Source of the DNA: an uncultured cyanobacterium
GTDB lineage: Bacteria; Cyanobacteriota; Cyanobacteriia; PCC-6307; Cyanobiaceae
Assembly: GCA_903823115.1 (NCBI GenBank)
Contig: CAIJRN010000011.1
Location: 1-64,000, forward strand
DNA: 64,000 nt
Reading direction: 5' to 3'
Both the position numbers and the translations under genes were made by a program. This document shows positions 7,776 through 17,778 of the stretch, piece after piece. The notes below the pieces were generated by a model, which was not told where the DNA came from, made no database searches, and saw only the letters and a list, made by a program, of their open reading frames with translations. Position 1 is the first letter of the stretch. The number at the start of each line of letters is the position of its first letter.

Positions 7776-9047
7776 ATGCCCATGCCGCCATCGCGCCGCC
7801 TGCTGGTCCTGAGCAACGGCCATGGCGAGGACCTGATCGCCCTGCAGCTCCTGGAATCCCTGCATCAGCAACGGCCCTCCCAGGAGCTGGCGGTGCTGCC
7901 CCTGGTGGGCTTGGGCCAGGCCTTCGCCGCGGCCGAAGCGGCCGGCTGGCTGCAGCGGCTGGGCCCCAGCCAACCGTTGCCCAGTGGTGGCTTCAGCAAC
8001 CAGAGCCTGCGGGGCCTGCTGGCGGATCTGCTGGCCGGACTGCCCCTGCTCAGCTGGCGGCAGTGGCTGCTGGTGCGCGCCTGGGGCCGCCGCGGCGATC
8101 CGATCCTGGCGGTGGGCGACGTGCTGCCGCTGCTGCTGGCCTGGGCCGGCGGCGGCCCCTATGGCTTCATCGGCACCCCCAAGAGCGACTTCACCTGGGC
8201 CTCGCCACCGCCAGCGGGCTGGGGGCGATCGCGCCTGGCTGACGCCTACCACCGCGCCAAAGGCAGCGAGTGGGATCCCTGGGAGTGGGCCCTGATGGGC
8301 GCACGCCGCTGCCGGCTGGTGGCCGTGCGCGACCAGCTCACCGCCCGCGGCCTGCGCCGCCATCGGGTGGCGGCCTGCGCCCCGGGCAATCCGATGATGG
8401 ATGGCTTCTCGGGCCAGCCGCCGCCAACCTGGCTGCAGGGCCGCCCCCGCCTGCTGCTGCTGGCCGGCAGTCGCATGCCCGAAGCGTTGCACAATCTGCG
8501 GCGGCTGCTGGCGGCCCTGCCCGAAGCCGGAACCCCGCCGCCGCTGAGCCTGCTGCTGGCCACCGGCTCCAGCCCCAGCCCCGGGGAGCTGGCGCCGCTG
8601 CTGCAGGCCGCCGGCTTCCAGGCGATGCCCGCCGGCGAGCAGCGGCTCCTTGACCTGGGGGCCGCGGCCGGCTGGCGGCGGGACGGCCAGGAGCTGTGGA
8701 TCGGCCCTGGCCGCTTCGCCACCTGGGCCGCCTGGGCTGACCTGGGCCTGGCCACCGCCGGCACGGCCACCGAACAGCTGGTGGGGCTTGGCATCGGCGC
8801 CCTGTCCCTGCCCGGGGCCGGCCCCCAGTTCAAGCCGGGCTTTGCCCGGCGCCAGAGCCGGCTGCTGGGCGGTGCCGTGCAGCCCTGCCACTCGCCAGAC
8901 GATCTGCGGCAGCGGCTGCTGGCCCTGCTGGCCGACCCGGAACAGAGGCGGCGGCTCGGTCGCATCGGCCGGCGCCGCATGGGCCCCTCCGGCGGCAGCG
9001 AACGGCTGGCGGCCCTGATCGCCGCCCAGCTGCTGGGGGGGGGATGA
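7776..9047 (+). CDS. Lipid-A-disaccharide-synthase-related conserved protein
   Basis: MPMPPSRRLLVLSNGHGEDLIALQLLESL...GNPMMDGF...GTATEQLVGLGIGALSLPGAGPQF; glycosyltransferase-like pattern of the cyanobacterial LpxB-related family. Confidence 0.65.
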   Translation: MPMPPSRRLLVLSNGHGEDLIALQLLESLHQQRPSQELAVLPLVGLGQAFAAAEAAGWLQRLGPSQPLPSGGFSNQSLRGLLADLLAGLPLLSWRQWLLVRAWGRRGDPILAVGDVLPLLLAWAGGGPYGFIGTPKSDFTWASPPPAGWGRSRLADAYHRAKGSEWDPWEWALMGARRCRLVAVRDQLTARGLRRHRVAACAPGNPMMDGFSGQPPPTWLQGRPRLLLLAGSRMPEALHNLRRLLAALPEAGTPPPLSLLLATGSSPSPGELAPLLQAAGFQAMPAGEQRLLDLGAAAGWRRDGQELWIGPGRFATWAAWADLGLATAGTATEQLVGLGIGALSLPGAGPQFKPGFARRQSRLLGGAVQPCHSPDDLRQRLLALLADPEQRRRLGRIGRRRMGPSGGSERLAALIAAQLLGGG

Positions 9048-9107
9048 TGGGTTGGAGGATCCCCGGTGCCCCAGAGCTTCCGGCCCCCCTGCCCCTCGGC
9101 CACCACC

Positions 9108-9365
9108 ATGCCCGCCATTCCCGACCGCCACTACAACGCCGCCTGTGGTCGCCTGGCCAGTCAGCTCGGCCTCAGCCTCGCCTCAGCCCGCCGCAAGGTC
9201 GACGTCCGCGCCGTCAAGGACGGCATCCGTGACACCGCCGCCAAGGTGGCCCTGGCCGGCCTGATGGTGGAGGAAGCCCAGGCCAGTGGCGTCGATGCCG
9301 GCGCCATGCTCACCGCCCAGCTCGGCACCGTCGGCAGCGACGAGTACTTCATGACCGAAGACTGA
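9108..9365 (+). CDS. Conserved cyanobacterial hypothetical protein
   Basis: MPAIPDRHYNAACGRLASQLGLSLASARRKVDVRAVKDGIRDTAAKVALAGLMVEEAQASG...; compact, well-formed ORF. Confidence 0.6.
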   Translation: MPAIPDRHYNAACGRLASQLGLSLASARRKVDVRAVKDGIRDTAAKVALAGLMVEEAQASGVDAGAMLTAQLGTVGSDEYFMTED

Positions 9366-9406
9366 AAGCTCCGGGCCAACCTGACTCCGGCGCGACGTCC
9401 GGAATC

Positions 9407-10111
9407 TCAGTGCTCGAAGACCTGACCGAAGCGCTGGCGATCGAGGGCCGCGAACACCGGCACACAGACGAAACAGCGCTGGGCCAGCTCCCAGCGCTCC
9501 TCGCGCCGCAGCATCGTCTCAAGCCGATCGCGGGCCGGCAGCAGCCAGCGCACATCGCCGGCGGCATAGGCGAGCTGGGTGTCGCTGAGTTCCTCCACCC
9601 GGCCCCAGTCCGAACTCTGGGCCTGCTTGTCCAGCTCCACCCCCACCAGCTCGTTGACCACATCCTTGAGGCCATGGCGGGGCGCGTAGGTGCGGCCCAG
9701 GCGGCTGGCGATCTTGGTGCAGAAGATCGGATCGACGGCGATGCCCAGATTCTCCGCCAGGGCCGCCACATCGAAACGGGCGAAGTGGAACACCTTCTCG
9801 ATCGCCGGATTCTCCAGCAGCTGCCGCAGCCGCGGCGCCTCGCTCTGACCCCGGGCCAGGCGAATGCAGCAGACGTTGTCGGCGTCATCGCAGATCTGCA
9901 CCAGGCAGAGACGATCGCGCCCATGGATCAGCCCCATCGCCTCGGTGTCGATCGCCAGGGCCCTGGCGCTGCCGTACAGCTCCAGCCAGGCTTCATCGAG
10001 ATCGCCGTCGAACACCGCGAAGCGGACCGGCGGAACCGAGGGCCCGCCGCTGGAGGGAGCGGTGCCGGCGGAAGTGGGGGCCTGGGCCATCGGGAGCGGA
10101 TCCGTACTCAT
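9407..10111 (-). CDS. rnd: Ribonuclease D-like 3'-5' exonuclease
   Basis: DEDD exonuclease motifs ALAIDTEAMGL, KVFHFARFDVAAL, YAAGDVRWLLP. Start MSTDPLPMAQ at 10111. Confidence 0.85.
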   Translation of the reverse strand: MSTDPLPMAQAPTSAGTAPSSGGPSVPPVRFAVFDGDLDEAWLELYGSARALAIDTEAMGLIHGRDRLCLVQICDDADNVCCIRLARGQSEAPRLRQLLENPAIEKVFHFARFDVAALAENLGIAVDPIFCTKIASRLGRTYAPRHGLKDVVNELVGVELDKQAQSSDWGRVEELSDTQLAYAAGDVRWLLPARDRLETMLRREERWELAQRCFVCVPVFAALDRQRFGQVFEH

Positions 10112-10212
10112 GCCCCACATCGTGACCCACAGGCCGTGACCCACAGGCCGGGGCCCACGACAGCGCTGGAAGGGATGCGTGAGAATGCAGGGCCAGCACC
10201 GCCCTCGCGCCG

Positions 10213-10770
10213 ATGTCCCCCCTGGCCTCGACCCTGCTGCTGACTCTGCTGATGGCGATCGGCCTGGTCTTCTTCCTGCGCGCCGCCAGCAAGGACCGCA
10301 CGACCGTGGTGGAGGTGCATTCGCCCCGCCCGCCACTGGAGGTGCTCAACGGCCTGAGTGATTGGCTCAGCGCCCGCGGCTGGCTGAGCGAAGGCGGCGA
10401 TGCCCAGCGCCAGCTGCTGCGCTACCGCGGCCAGGTTGAGGCCAGCCTGCCGCTGGCCTTACTGCTCTCGCTGCTCGGCTCCATCGGCGCGGCCTGCCTC
10501 GGCCTGGTGCTCTGCCAGCTGCTGCCTCAACTGGGCTGGTGGCCCCTGTTGCTCACCCTGATCGGCCCCGCCGCCGGCCTGATCTACCGGCGCCGGGCCG
10601 CCCGGGCCGAAGTGCTGGAGCTGCGGCTGATGAACGAGGCGAATCAAACGGATGGTGGCAGCACCCTGCGCCTGCGCGCCCACCGCGATGAACTGATCGC
10701 CATGGAACTGGAACTGGGCCCGAGCCTGCAGCTGGCCAGTGACGGAACCCTGCTGAGCTCCCCCATCTGA
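10213..10770 (+). CDS. Cofactor assembly of complex C subunit B-like membrane protein
   Basis: 185 aa with an N-terminal transmembrane segment, VVEVHSPRPPLEVLNGLSDWLSARGW, and a TM pair; resembles cyanobacterial CCB-like proteins. Confidence 0.5.
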   Translation: MSPLASTLLLTLLMAIGLVFFLRAASKDRTTVVEVHSPRPPLEVLNGLSDWLSARGWLSEGGDAQRQLLRYRGQVEASLPLALLLSLLGSIGAACLGLVLCQLLPQLGWWPLLLTLIGPAAGLIYRRRAARAEVLELRLMNEANQTDGGSTLRLRAHRDELIAMELELGPSLQLASDGTLLSSPI

Positions 10771-10777
10771 TCGCCCC

Positions 10778-11740
10778 ATGCCCGTGCCCTCCCTGCCGGT
10801 GAAGCGTCTGCTGCTCAACGCCTTGCTGCTCGGCGGCCTGGCCACCAGCCCCGCCAAGGCCCAGATGGCCTTCGGCCAAGCCGACCCAGGCCAACCTGCC
10901 AGCCGCCGCTGGGGCACCCCAGCCGCCAGTGCCGACGCTGACGCCGGCGCCACGACCGTTGCCCCCCTGAGCGGCTTCGATCCGCTCACCGGCCCCCGCA
11001 GCCGCCTGCAGCGCGACTGGGTCGGCCTGAACCGCGTCAGCACCGCAACACCGATCCTGGTGATGGCCGGCCATGCCGACTCCCAGAACATCGGCGGCTC
11101 CGGCACCGCCGGCGAGGCGGTGGGCCGCTTCGGCGCGGCGCCGATGTATCCCGGCATCAGCGACGAGCTCTACTGGAGCATGGTGGTGGCCATCCAGGTG
11201 GTCAGCCTGGGCCAGCAGCGGGGTCTCGACATCCGCTACTACCGGCCTCCCTTCCGCACGATCGTCGATGGCAACGAGGCCGGCACCAACTGGAGCGTCG
11301 GTCACGACCATGCCGCCAGGGGCGGCTATGCCCTGGAAATCCACTTCGACGCCTACGGCCCGGACGGAGTCGGTTCGGGCCTGATCCCCCCCGTACACCG
11401 GCCGTTCACCTCGATCGACGAAAGCCTGGCCCAGGAATTCGGCGGCTATCCGATGGCCTTCCGCGACGTGCTCGGCGGGCCCAAACGGGGCATCGGCCTG
11501 CTGGAGATCGGCAAGCTGGAGGGTCGCCTGGAGGCCTCACTGCGCGATCCCCGCAGCCGTGCGCAGGCCGTCCAGGCAATCGCCGAACGCATCGTTCGCG
11601 CCCTCGAGCTCGGCCTGGGCCGCCAGAACTCGCCCACCTCCAGCAACCCAGCAGCCGAGAACCTCAGCGGCAACCGCACGAGCGCCAACCGGAGCGGCAG
11701 CAACGGAAGCGGCGCCAATCGCACCGCCCTATGGCGCTGA
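10778..11740 (+). CDS. N-acetylmuramoyl-L-alanine amidase-like protein
   Basis: ILVMAGHADSQNIGGSG..., GYALEIHFDAYG..., GIGLLEIGKLEG; spaced His/Glu residues like Zn amidases; signal-like N-terminus; Asn/Ser/Gly-rich tail. Confidence 0.5.
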   Translation: MPVPSLPVKRLLLNALLLGGLATSPAKAQMAFGQADPGQPASRRWGTPAASADADAGATTVAPLSGFDPLTGPRSRLQRDWVGLNRVSTATPILVMAGHADSQNIGGSGTAGEAVGRFGAAPMYPGISDELYWSMVVAIQVVSLGQQRGLDIRYYRPPFRTIVDGNEAGTNWSVGHDHAARGGYALEIHFDAYGPDGVGSGLIPPVHRPFTSIDESLAQEFGGYPMAFRDVLGGPKRGIGLLEIGKLEGRLEASLRDPRSRAQAVQAIAERIVRALELGLGRQNSPTSSNPAAENLSGNRTSANRSGSNGSGANRTALWR

Positions 11741-11908
11741 GGCGGCTCAGCCGACCCCGGCACTGTCGCAACCATTGATCGGGGGAATCCCGCTACGGCG
11801 GGCAAGTCCCATCCAGGCCTCAGGGCAGCAGCATCCCCGAACGGCTGAGCCCATAGGGCGGGGCGGCGATCAGGCTGGGCCCTGTACATCCAAGGGAATC
11901 ACACCAGT

Positions 11909-12949
11909 TCAGCCCAGCGCCTGATGGGGCCGGCAGCGCTCCTCCAGGGAGCCATCCTCCAGCCAGTTCTGGGGCCTGGTGAACACCTCGGTGAGCAGGG
12001 CCTCGCGGCTGCCTGGCTCGGGGCTGTAGCCGTATTCCCAGCGCACCAGGGGCGGCAGCGACATCAGGATCGATTCGGTGCGGCCATTGGTCTGCAGGCC
12101 GAAGATCGTGCCGCGATCGAACACCAGATTGAACTCCACGTAGCGGCCGCGGCGGTAGAGCTGAAACTCCCGTTCGCGCTCGCCGTAGGGCGTGTCCTGG
12201 CGCCGCTCCACGATCGGCACATAACTGGGCAGGAAGGCGTTGCCACAGGCGCTGGCCAGGCGGAACAACTGCTCCCAGTCCTGCTGGATCGGTCCCAGTC
12301 CCCGGCTGACCGCCGCGGCCGGCCCGTTGGGATCCTGCCCCTTGTAGAGGACGCCAGCGGGATCCTGGTAGTCGTAGAAGATGCCGCCGATGCCGCGGGT
12401 CTCAGCGCGGTGCTTGAGGAAGAAGTACTCGTCGCACCAGGGCTTGAACACCTGGAAATAGGCCGGATCGACGCTGTCGCAAGCCCCCTTGAGGGTGCGA
12501 TGGAAATGGCGGGCATCCTCCAGGAAGGGGTAATAGGGAGTGAGGTCAGCGCCGCCACCGAACCACCACACCGGCCCGGCCTCGAAGTAGCGGTAGTTGA
12601 GATGGACCGTGGGGATGTAGGGATTGCGGGGGTGCAACACCATCGAGGTGCCGGTGGCGAACCAGCGCTGCCCCTCCGCCTCCGGCCGCTGACTGAGGAT
12701 CGAGGGAGGCAGCTGGTCGCCCTGCACCTCCGAAAAGTTGACGCCGCCCTGCTCGAAAATGCGGCCCGCCTTCATCACCCGCGAGCGGCCACCACCGCCT
12801 TCAGGCCGCTGCCAGCTCTCCTCCTGGAAGCTGCCCTCGCCATCGAGTTGCTGCAGGCCCGCGCAGATCGAATCCTGCAGACCCATCAGCAGCGCCCGGG
12901 CCCGGGCGCGGGAATCGGCGGGAGGCATCGGCAGGGAGTCGGGCGACAT
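11909..12949 (-). CDS. hemF: Oxygen-dependent coproporphyrinogen III oxidase
   Basis: [70 protein letters not shown]; start [10 protein letters not shown] at 12949. Confidence 0.95.
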   Translation of the reverse strand: MSPDSLPMPPADSRARARALLMGLQDSICAGLQQLDGEGSFQEESWQRPEGGGGRSRVMKAGRIFEQGGVNFSEVQGDQLPPSILSQRPEAEGQRWFATGTSMVLHPRNPYIPTVHLNYRYFEAGPVWWFGGGADLTPYYPFLEDARHFHRTLKGACDSVDPAYFQVFKPWCDEYFFLKHRAETRGIGGIFYDYQDPAGVLYKGQDPNGPAAAVSRGLGPIQQDWEQLFRLASACGNAFLPSYVPIVERRQDTPYGEREREFQLYRRGRYVEFNLVFDRGTIFGLQTNGRTESILMSLPPLVRWEYGYSPEPGSREALLTEVFTRPQNWLEDGSLEERCRPHQALG

Positions 12950-13202
12950 GGGATCGGGCGAAGCCGTGGCAGCAGAGCACCCTCTCACGTTTTCAGGCCG
13001 GGGTACCCCGGCACAAGCAGTCGAGAGCGACTGTCACGACAGGCAGCCCATGGCCAGGGGATGCGACGACGGCTGCGGCACCGACCAGGCAGAGATCCAC
13101 CAGCCCTCCTGGCCCTGCCGATCAGCCAGCGGCAGACCGCGCCAGCCCTGACTGGCCAGGCCCTCCCTAGGATTCGACCCAACCGCAGCTCCGCCGCGCC
13201 GG

Positions 13203-14432
13203 ATGCCTCACGCCGACAGCTCTTCCGCCGACCAGGCCTCCGCCCGCCAGCCTTCTGCTGAACAGGCTCCAGCAGTGCGCCGCCCCCCTGAACAGGCCTC
13301 CGCAGAGCGTCAGGGTGATCCGGACGCCGCGGCCCTGGAGGGTCTGCTGGCCCCCATCCGCGACTCCGGCAGCGGCCGCAGCCTGCTGGAGCTGGGCTGG
13401 ATCCGGCGGCCGCGGCGCCAGGGATCCCGGGTGGTGCTCGAACTGGCCCTGCCCGGCTTCGCCGCCAGCCAGCAGGGCCGCATCGCCGGCGAGATCCGCA
13501 GCACCCTGCTGAGCGCCGCTGGCATCGACGACGTCCAGATCGAACTGGCCGCGTCCGCCGCCCCGGCCTCCAGTGGACCGATCGGTGCCGCCGGCCATGG
13601 CAATGCTGGCCATGCTCATGGCCAGCTGCCCGAGCGCCAGGGCATTCCCGGCGTACGCCGGGTGATCGCCGTCAGCAGCGGCAAGGGCGGCGTCGGCAAG
13701 AGCACCGTGGCGGTCAACCTGGCCTGCGCCCTGGCCGCCAGCGGCCTGCGGGTCGGCCTGCTCGACGCCGACATCTACGGACCCAACGCCCCCACCATGC
13801 TGGGGGTGGCCGACCGCACCCCCGAGGTGCAGGGCAGCGGCAACGAGCAGATTCTCACCCCGATCGAAACCTGTGGCATCGCCATGGTGTCGATGGGACT
13901 GCTGATCCAGGAGAACCAGCCGGTGATCTGGCGCGGCCCGATGCTCAACGGCATCATCCGCCAGTTCCTCTACCAGGTGGCGTGGGGCGAGCGGGACGTG
14001 CTGGTGGTGGATCTGCCGCCCGGCACCGGCGATGCCCAGCTGAGCCTGGCCCAGGCGGTGCCGATGGAGGGGGTGATCGTCGTCACCACGCCCCAGCAGG
14101 TGTCGCTGCAGGACGCCCGCCGCGGCCTGGCGATGTTCCTGCAGATGGGCGTGACGGTGCTGGGGGTGGTGGAGAACATGAGTGCCTTCATCCCGCCCGA
14201 TGCCCCCGACAAGCGCTACGAGATCTTCGGCCGCGGCGGCGGCGAGCGCCTGGCCACGGAGGCCGGCGTACCGCTGCTGGCCCAGCTGCCCCTGGAAATG
14301 CCGGTGCGCGAAGGCGGCGACAGCGGCCGACCGGTGGTGCTGAGCGCGCCCGAGTCCGCCACGGGCCAGGCCTTCCGCGATCTCGCCGCTCGCCTGGGAG
14401 CCAGCTGCGTCCCGACCGAGGCCCTGGCCTGA
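13203..14432 (+). CDS. mrp: Mrp/NBP35-family Fe-S carrier P-loop ATPase
   Basis: IAVSSGKGGVGKSTVAVNLACALAASGLRVGLLDADIYGPNAPTMLG; N-terminal MIP18-like domain. Confidence 0.92.
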   Translation: MPHADSSSADQASARQPSAEQAPAVRRPPEQASAERQGDPDAAALEGLLAPIRDSGSGRSLLELGWIRRPRRQGSRVVLELALPGFAASQQGRIAGEIRSTLLSAAGIDDVQIELAASAAPASSGPIGAAGHGNAGHAHGQLPERQGIPGVRRVIAVSSGKGGVGKSTVAVNLACALAASGLRVGLLDADIYGPNAPTMLGVADRTPEVQGSGNEQILTPIETCGIAMVSMGLLIQENQPVIWRGPMLNGIIRQFLYQVAWGERDVLVVDLPPGTGDAQLSLAQAVPMEGVIVVTTPQQVSLQDARRGLAMFLQMGVTVLGVVENMSAFIPPDAPDKRYEIFGRGGGERLATEAGVPLLAQLPLEMPVREGGDSGRPVVLSAPESATGQAFRDLAARLGASCVPTEALA

Positions 14433-14436
14433 AACG

Positions 14437-15720
14437 ATGGCGGTTCTGAGCCCCCGGGCCCGGCGAGGTGGCTACGCCGGAACGGGTGCCCGGCGCCGGC
14501 GTAGCCAGCTCGCCGCCATCGACTGGATCCTCTGGGGCGTTCCCCTCGGCCTGACCTTTGTGGCCGGCATCCTGATCGCCAGCACCCAGCGGCAGGCCAG
14601 CTATGCCGACTGGTATCAGCACTGGATCACCGCCGCCGTGGGGCTGGCCCTGGCCCTGCAGGTGGCCCGGCTGCCCCTGGAGCGCCTGTCCTCGGTGCGC
14701 TGGCCGATCTATGGCGCCACGATCCTGAGCCTGGTGGCGGTGCGCCTGGTGGGCACCTCAGCCCTGGGGGCCCAGCGCTGGATCAGCATCGCCGGCTTCC
14801 ATGTGCAGCCCTCGGAGTTCGCCAAGCTGGCGGCGATCCTGCTGCTGGCCGGGGTGCTCTCCCGCTATCCGGTGGAGCGACCCGTGGATCTGGTGCGACC
14901 GATCGGGCTGATCGCCCTGCCGTGGGCGCTGGTGTTCATCCAGCCCGACCTGGGCACCTCCCTGGTGTTCGGCGCCGTGCTGCTGGTGATGCTGTTCTGG
15001 GCCGGCATGCCGTTGAGCTGGCTGGTGCTGCTGCTCTCGCCCCTGGTCACGGCGATCCTGGCGGGAGCCTGGCCCTGGGCCCTGCTGGCCTGGGTGCCGC
15101 TGATGGGACTGCTGGCCTGGCGCTCCCTGCCCTGGCCGCGTCTGGCCCTGGCGGCGGTGCTGGCGATCCAGGGGCTGTTCGCCGTGATCACCCCCTACCT
15201 GTGGATGCATGGCCTGAAGGACTATCAGCGCGATCGCCTGGTGCTGTTTCTCGATCCCTCCAAGGATCCCCTCGGCGGCGGCTATCACCTGCTGCAAAGC
15301 AAGGTGGGCATCGGCTCCGGCGGCCTGTGGGGCACCGGCCTGATGCACGGCATGCTCACCAAGCTGCGCTTCATCCCGGAGCAGCACACTGACTTCATCT
15401 TCAGTGCCGTGGGCGAGGAGATGGGTTTCGTCGGCTCCGTGCTGATCGTGGCGGCCTTCGCCCTGCTGGCCTGGCGCCTGCTGCAGATCGCCTCCCGCGC
15501 CCGCAGCGACGCCGAATCCCTGGTGGTGGTGGGCACGGCCGCCATGCTGCTGTTCCAGGTGGTGATCAACATCTCGATGACCATCGGCCTCGGCCCCGTC
15601 ACCGGCATCCCCCTGCCCTGGGTGAGCTATGGCCGCTCCGCCATGCTCGTCAACTTCATCGCCCTCGGGCTGTGCGCCTCGGTGGCGCGCCGCAGCCGGG
15701 CCGGCCAGCGATGGTGGTGA
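14437..15720 (+). CDS. rodA: Rod shape-determining protein RodA (FtsW/RodA/SpoVE family)
   Basis: Multi-pass protein with SEFAKLAAILLLA, QPDLGTSLVFGAVLL, IPEQHTDFIFSAVGEEMGFVG. Confidence 0.92.
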   Translation: MAVLSPRARRGGYAGTGARRRRSQLAAIDWILWGVPLGLTFVAGILIASTQRQASYADWYQHWITAAVGLALALQVARLPLERLSSVRWPIYGATILSLVAVRLVGTSALGAQRWISIAGFHVQPSEFAKLAAILLLAGVLSRYPVERPVDLVRPIGLIALPWALVFIQPDLGTSLVFGAVLLVMLFWAGMPLSWLVLLLSPLVTAILAGAWPWALLAWVPLMGLLAWRSLPWPRLALAAVLAIQGLFAVITPYLWMHGLKDYQRDRLVLFLDPSKDPLGGGYHLLQSKVGIGSGGLWGTGLMHGMLTKLRFIPEQHTDFIFSAVGEEMGFVGSVLIVAAFALLAWRLLQIASRARSDAESLVVVGTAAMLLFQVVINISMTIGLGPVTGIPLPWVSYGRSAMLVNFIALGLCASVARRSRAGQRWW

Positions 15721-17141
15721 ACCTGCAGCAGCTGCGCCAGCTTCTGGCCGAGGGAGTGCCACCGGGACGGGGGGATGAAGACAGTGTGCGGCGCCAGTGG
15801 TGGGCCGCCCTGGCCACCCTCCAGGAGGACCTGCTGCTGCCCGGTCCCTCCCCCAGAGGCCTCTGGCTGGCGGCACCGCTGCCGGCGCTGTACGAGCCCA
15901 GGTTGCTGCTGCGCCTGCAGGGCTGGGTCTGGGCCCCCCCGGGCATGGACAAGTTGCTGCCGGCCACCTCGGCCCTGCTGCCCAGCAGCCGCGGCACGAG
16001 CGCCGCCGCCGGAACCAGCTTCCAGCGCCTGCCCCTGCGCGACGCGGACGGCACGGACCCGCTGCTGGTGCTGATCACCCCCCGCCTGCAGGTGGCCCTG
16101 GCCCTGGAAGGCTCCCCCGAAGCCCGGCGCCTGATCGTGCGCTTCGATGCCGCCGTGCTCTCCGGCGCCCTGCAACTGCTCGATCGTCGTCTTGAACACG
16201 ACGATCCCGCCGCCGCCGCCCGGCTGCGCGCGGCCCTGCAGGAGCTGGGCAGCCTCGACAACGACCCCGACCTGGCCCTGCGCTTCTGGCCCCTGCTGGC
16301 GGAGCGGCTGGCGGGCATGGCCCCGAGCGTGACCCTGCAGCCGATCGCCAGCCGGCCCCGGGCCCGGCCCGCCGGCCCACCCACCGGCGCGACGACCGGC
16401 GGTGATCGCCCCAATGGCGACAGCAGCGCCGAACTGGCCCTGCTCGAAGCCCTCACCCACGAGGTGCGCACGCCCCTGGCCACGATCCGCACCCTGATCC
16501 GCTCGCTGTTGCGCCGCAGCGAACTGACGCCCCTGATCCGGCAGCGCCTGGAGCAGATCGACGGCGAATGCAGCGAACAGATCGACCGCTTCGGCCTGAT
16601 CTTCCTGGCCGCCGAACTGCAACGCCAACCCGGCAGCGGCCAGGCCCTGACGGCCCAGGACCTGGCCCGCACCGATCTCAGTCAGCTGCTGGACCAGATG
16701 CAGGAGCTCTGGCAGCGCCAGCTGAACCGCCGCGGCCTGAAGCTGCAGCTGCTGATCGCGCCGGATCTGCCGCCGGTGCTGAGCGATCCCAGCCGGCTGG
16801 AGACCATGCTCGGCGGCCTGATGGATCGCTTCAGCCGGGGCCTGCCCAGCGGCACCCTGGTGCAGCTGAGCCTGCAACCGGCCGGCTCCCGCCTGAAGCT
16901 GCAGCTCGGCAGTCAGGATCCCAGGGGCCAGAGCAGCAGCAGCGACCAGGAGCCGGCCGCGGCCGAATCGGTCACGGCCAAACGCGTCGGGCCGGTGCTG
17001 AGCTGGAATCCCAGCACCGGCAGCCTGCAACTGAGCCGCCAGGCGACGCGCCAGCTCTTCCACCGCCTCGGCGGCCGCCTCACCGAACGGGGCGGCAGTC
17101 ATCTGACGGTGTTCTTCCCCCTGGCCGAAGCCAGCTCCTGA
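15711..17141 (+). CDS. Cytosolic sensor histidine kinase-like protein with degenerate ATP-binding domain
   Basis: H-box LLEALTHEVRTPLATIRTLIRSLLRRSE. Start ATGGTGGTGA overlaps the rodA stop. Confidence 0.75.
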   Translation: MVVNLQQLRQLLAEGVPPGRGDEDSVRRQWWAALATLQEDLLLPGPSPRGLWLAAPLPALYEPRLLLRLQGWVWAPPGMDKLLPATSALLPSSRGTSAAAGTSFQRLPLRDADGTDPLLVLITPRLQVALALEGSPEARRLIVRFDAAVLSGALQLLDRRLEHDDPAAAARLRAALQELGSLDNDPDLALRFWPLLAERLAGMAPSVTLQPIASRPRARPAGPPTGATTGGDRPNGDSSAELALLEALTHEVRTPLATIRTLIRSLLRRSELTPLIRQRLEQIDGECSEQIDRFGLIFLAAELQRQPGSGQALTAQDLARTDLSQLLDQMQELWQRQLNRRGLKLQLLIAPDLPPVLSDPSRLETMLGGLMDRFSRGLPSGTLVQLSLQPAGSRLKLQLGSQDPRGQSSSSDQEPAAAESVTAKRVGPVLSWNPSTGSLQLSRQATRQLFHRLGGRLTERGGSHLTVFFPLAEASS

Positions 17142-17267
17142 ACGCCCCTGCCCTCGGAAGACGCCCCGGGGCAGGATCATTTCTCGACGGAGTGTGAAGA
17201 CTGCCGCGCCGACGCCTGAACGACCGAAATCACGGTGCTAATTTCCGGCTGAAACGGTCAGCGAACC

Positions 17268-17699
17268 ATGTCAGCGACTGCCCTCAAGGGTCAACTTCCG
17301 AAATACATCGGCAGCACCGGTGGTCTGCTGAACGCAGCCGAAACCGAAGAGAAGTACGCCATCACCTGGACCAGCTCCAAGGCCCAGGCCTTCGAACTGC
17401 CCACCGGTGGCGCCGCCGAAATGAATGAGGGCGAAAACCTCATGTATTTCGCTCGCAAAGAGCAGTGCCTGGCCCTGGGCACGCAGTTGCGCACCAAGTT
17501 CAAGCCCCGCATCGAGGATTACAAGATCTACCGGATCTTCCCCGGTGGCGACACCGAATTCCTCCATCCCAAGGACGGCGTCTTCCCCGAGAAAGTGAAC
17601 GAAGGTCGCGCCATCGTGGGTCACAACCCCCGTCGCATCGGCGCCAACCCCAACCCCGCCAGCCTCAAGTTCAGCGGCAAGGCCACCTACGAAGCCTGA
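17268..17699 (+). CDS. psaD: Photosystem I reaction center subunit II
   Basis: [97 protein letters not shown]. Confidence 0.98.
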   Translation: MSATALKGQLPKYIGSTGGLLNAAETEEKYAITWTSSKAQAFELPTGGAAEMNEGENLMYFARKEQCLALGTQLRTKFKPRIEDYKIYRIFPGGDTEFLHPKDGVFPEKVNEGRAIVGHNPRRIGANPNPASLKFSGKATYEA

Positions 17700-17737
17700 G
17701 TCCAGCAGCCTGATTCATTCCGGCGAGCATCTTTAAT

Positions 17738-17764
17738 GGCGGGGCCGAGGCCCCGCCTTTTTTT
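17738..17764 (+). terminator. Rho-independent terminator of psaD
   Basis: ggcggggcc-ga-ggccccgcc followed by seven T residues. Confidence 0.9.
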
Positions 17765-17778
17765 CTGCCGACTGCCCG

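Noticed and set aside
7650-9131. 493-aa minus-strand ORF over the LpxB-related gene
   Set aside because: Shadow ORF; its end (AWPSGKAEDCKSFTPSSNLGAASFL) is a translation of tRNA-Cys, a familiar annotation artefact.
15627-17180. 517-aa minus-strand ORF over the histidine kinase
   Set aside because: Antisense shadow in GC-rich DNA; the plus strand has the H-box protein with a good start overlapping rodA.
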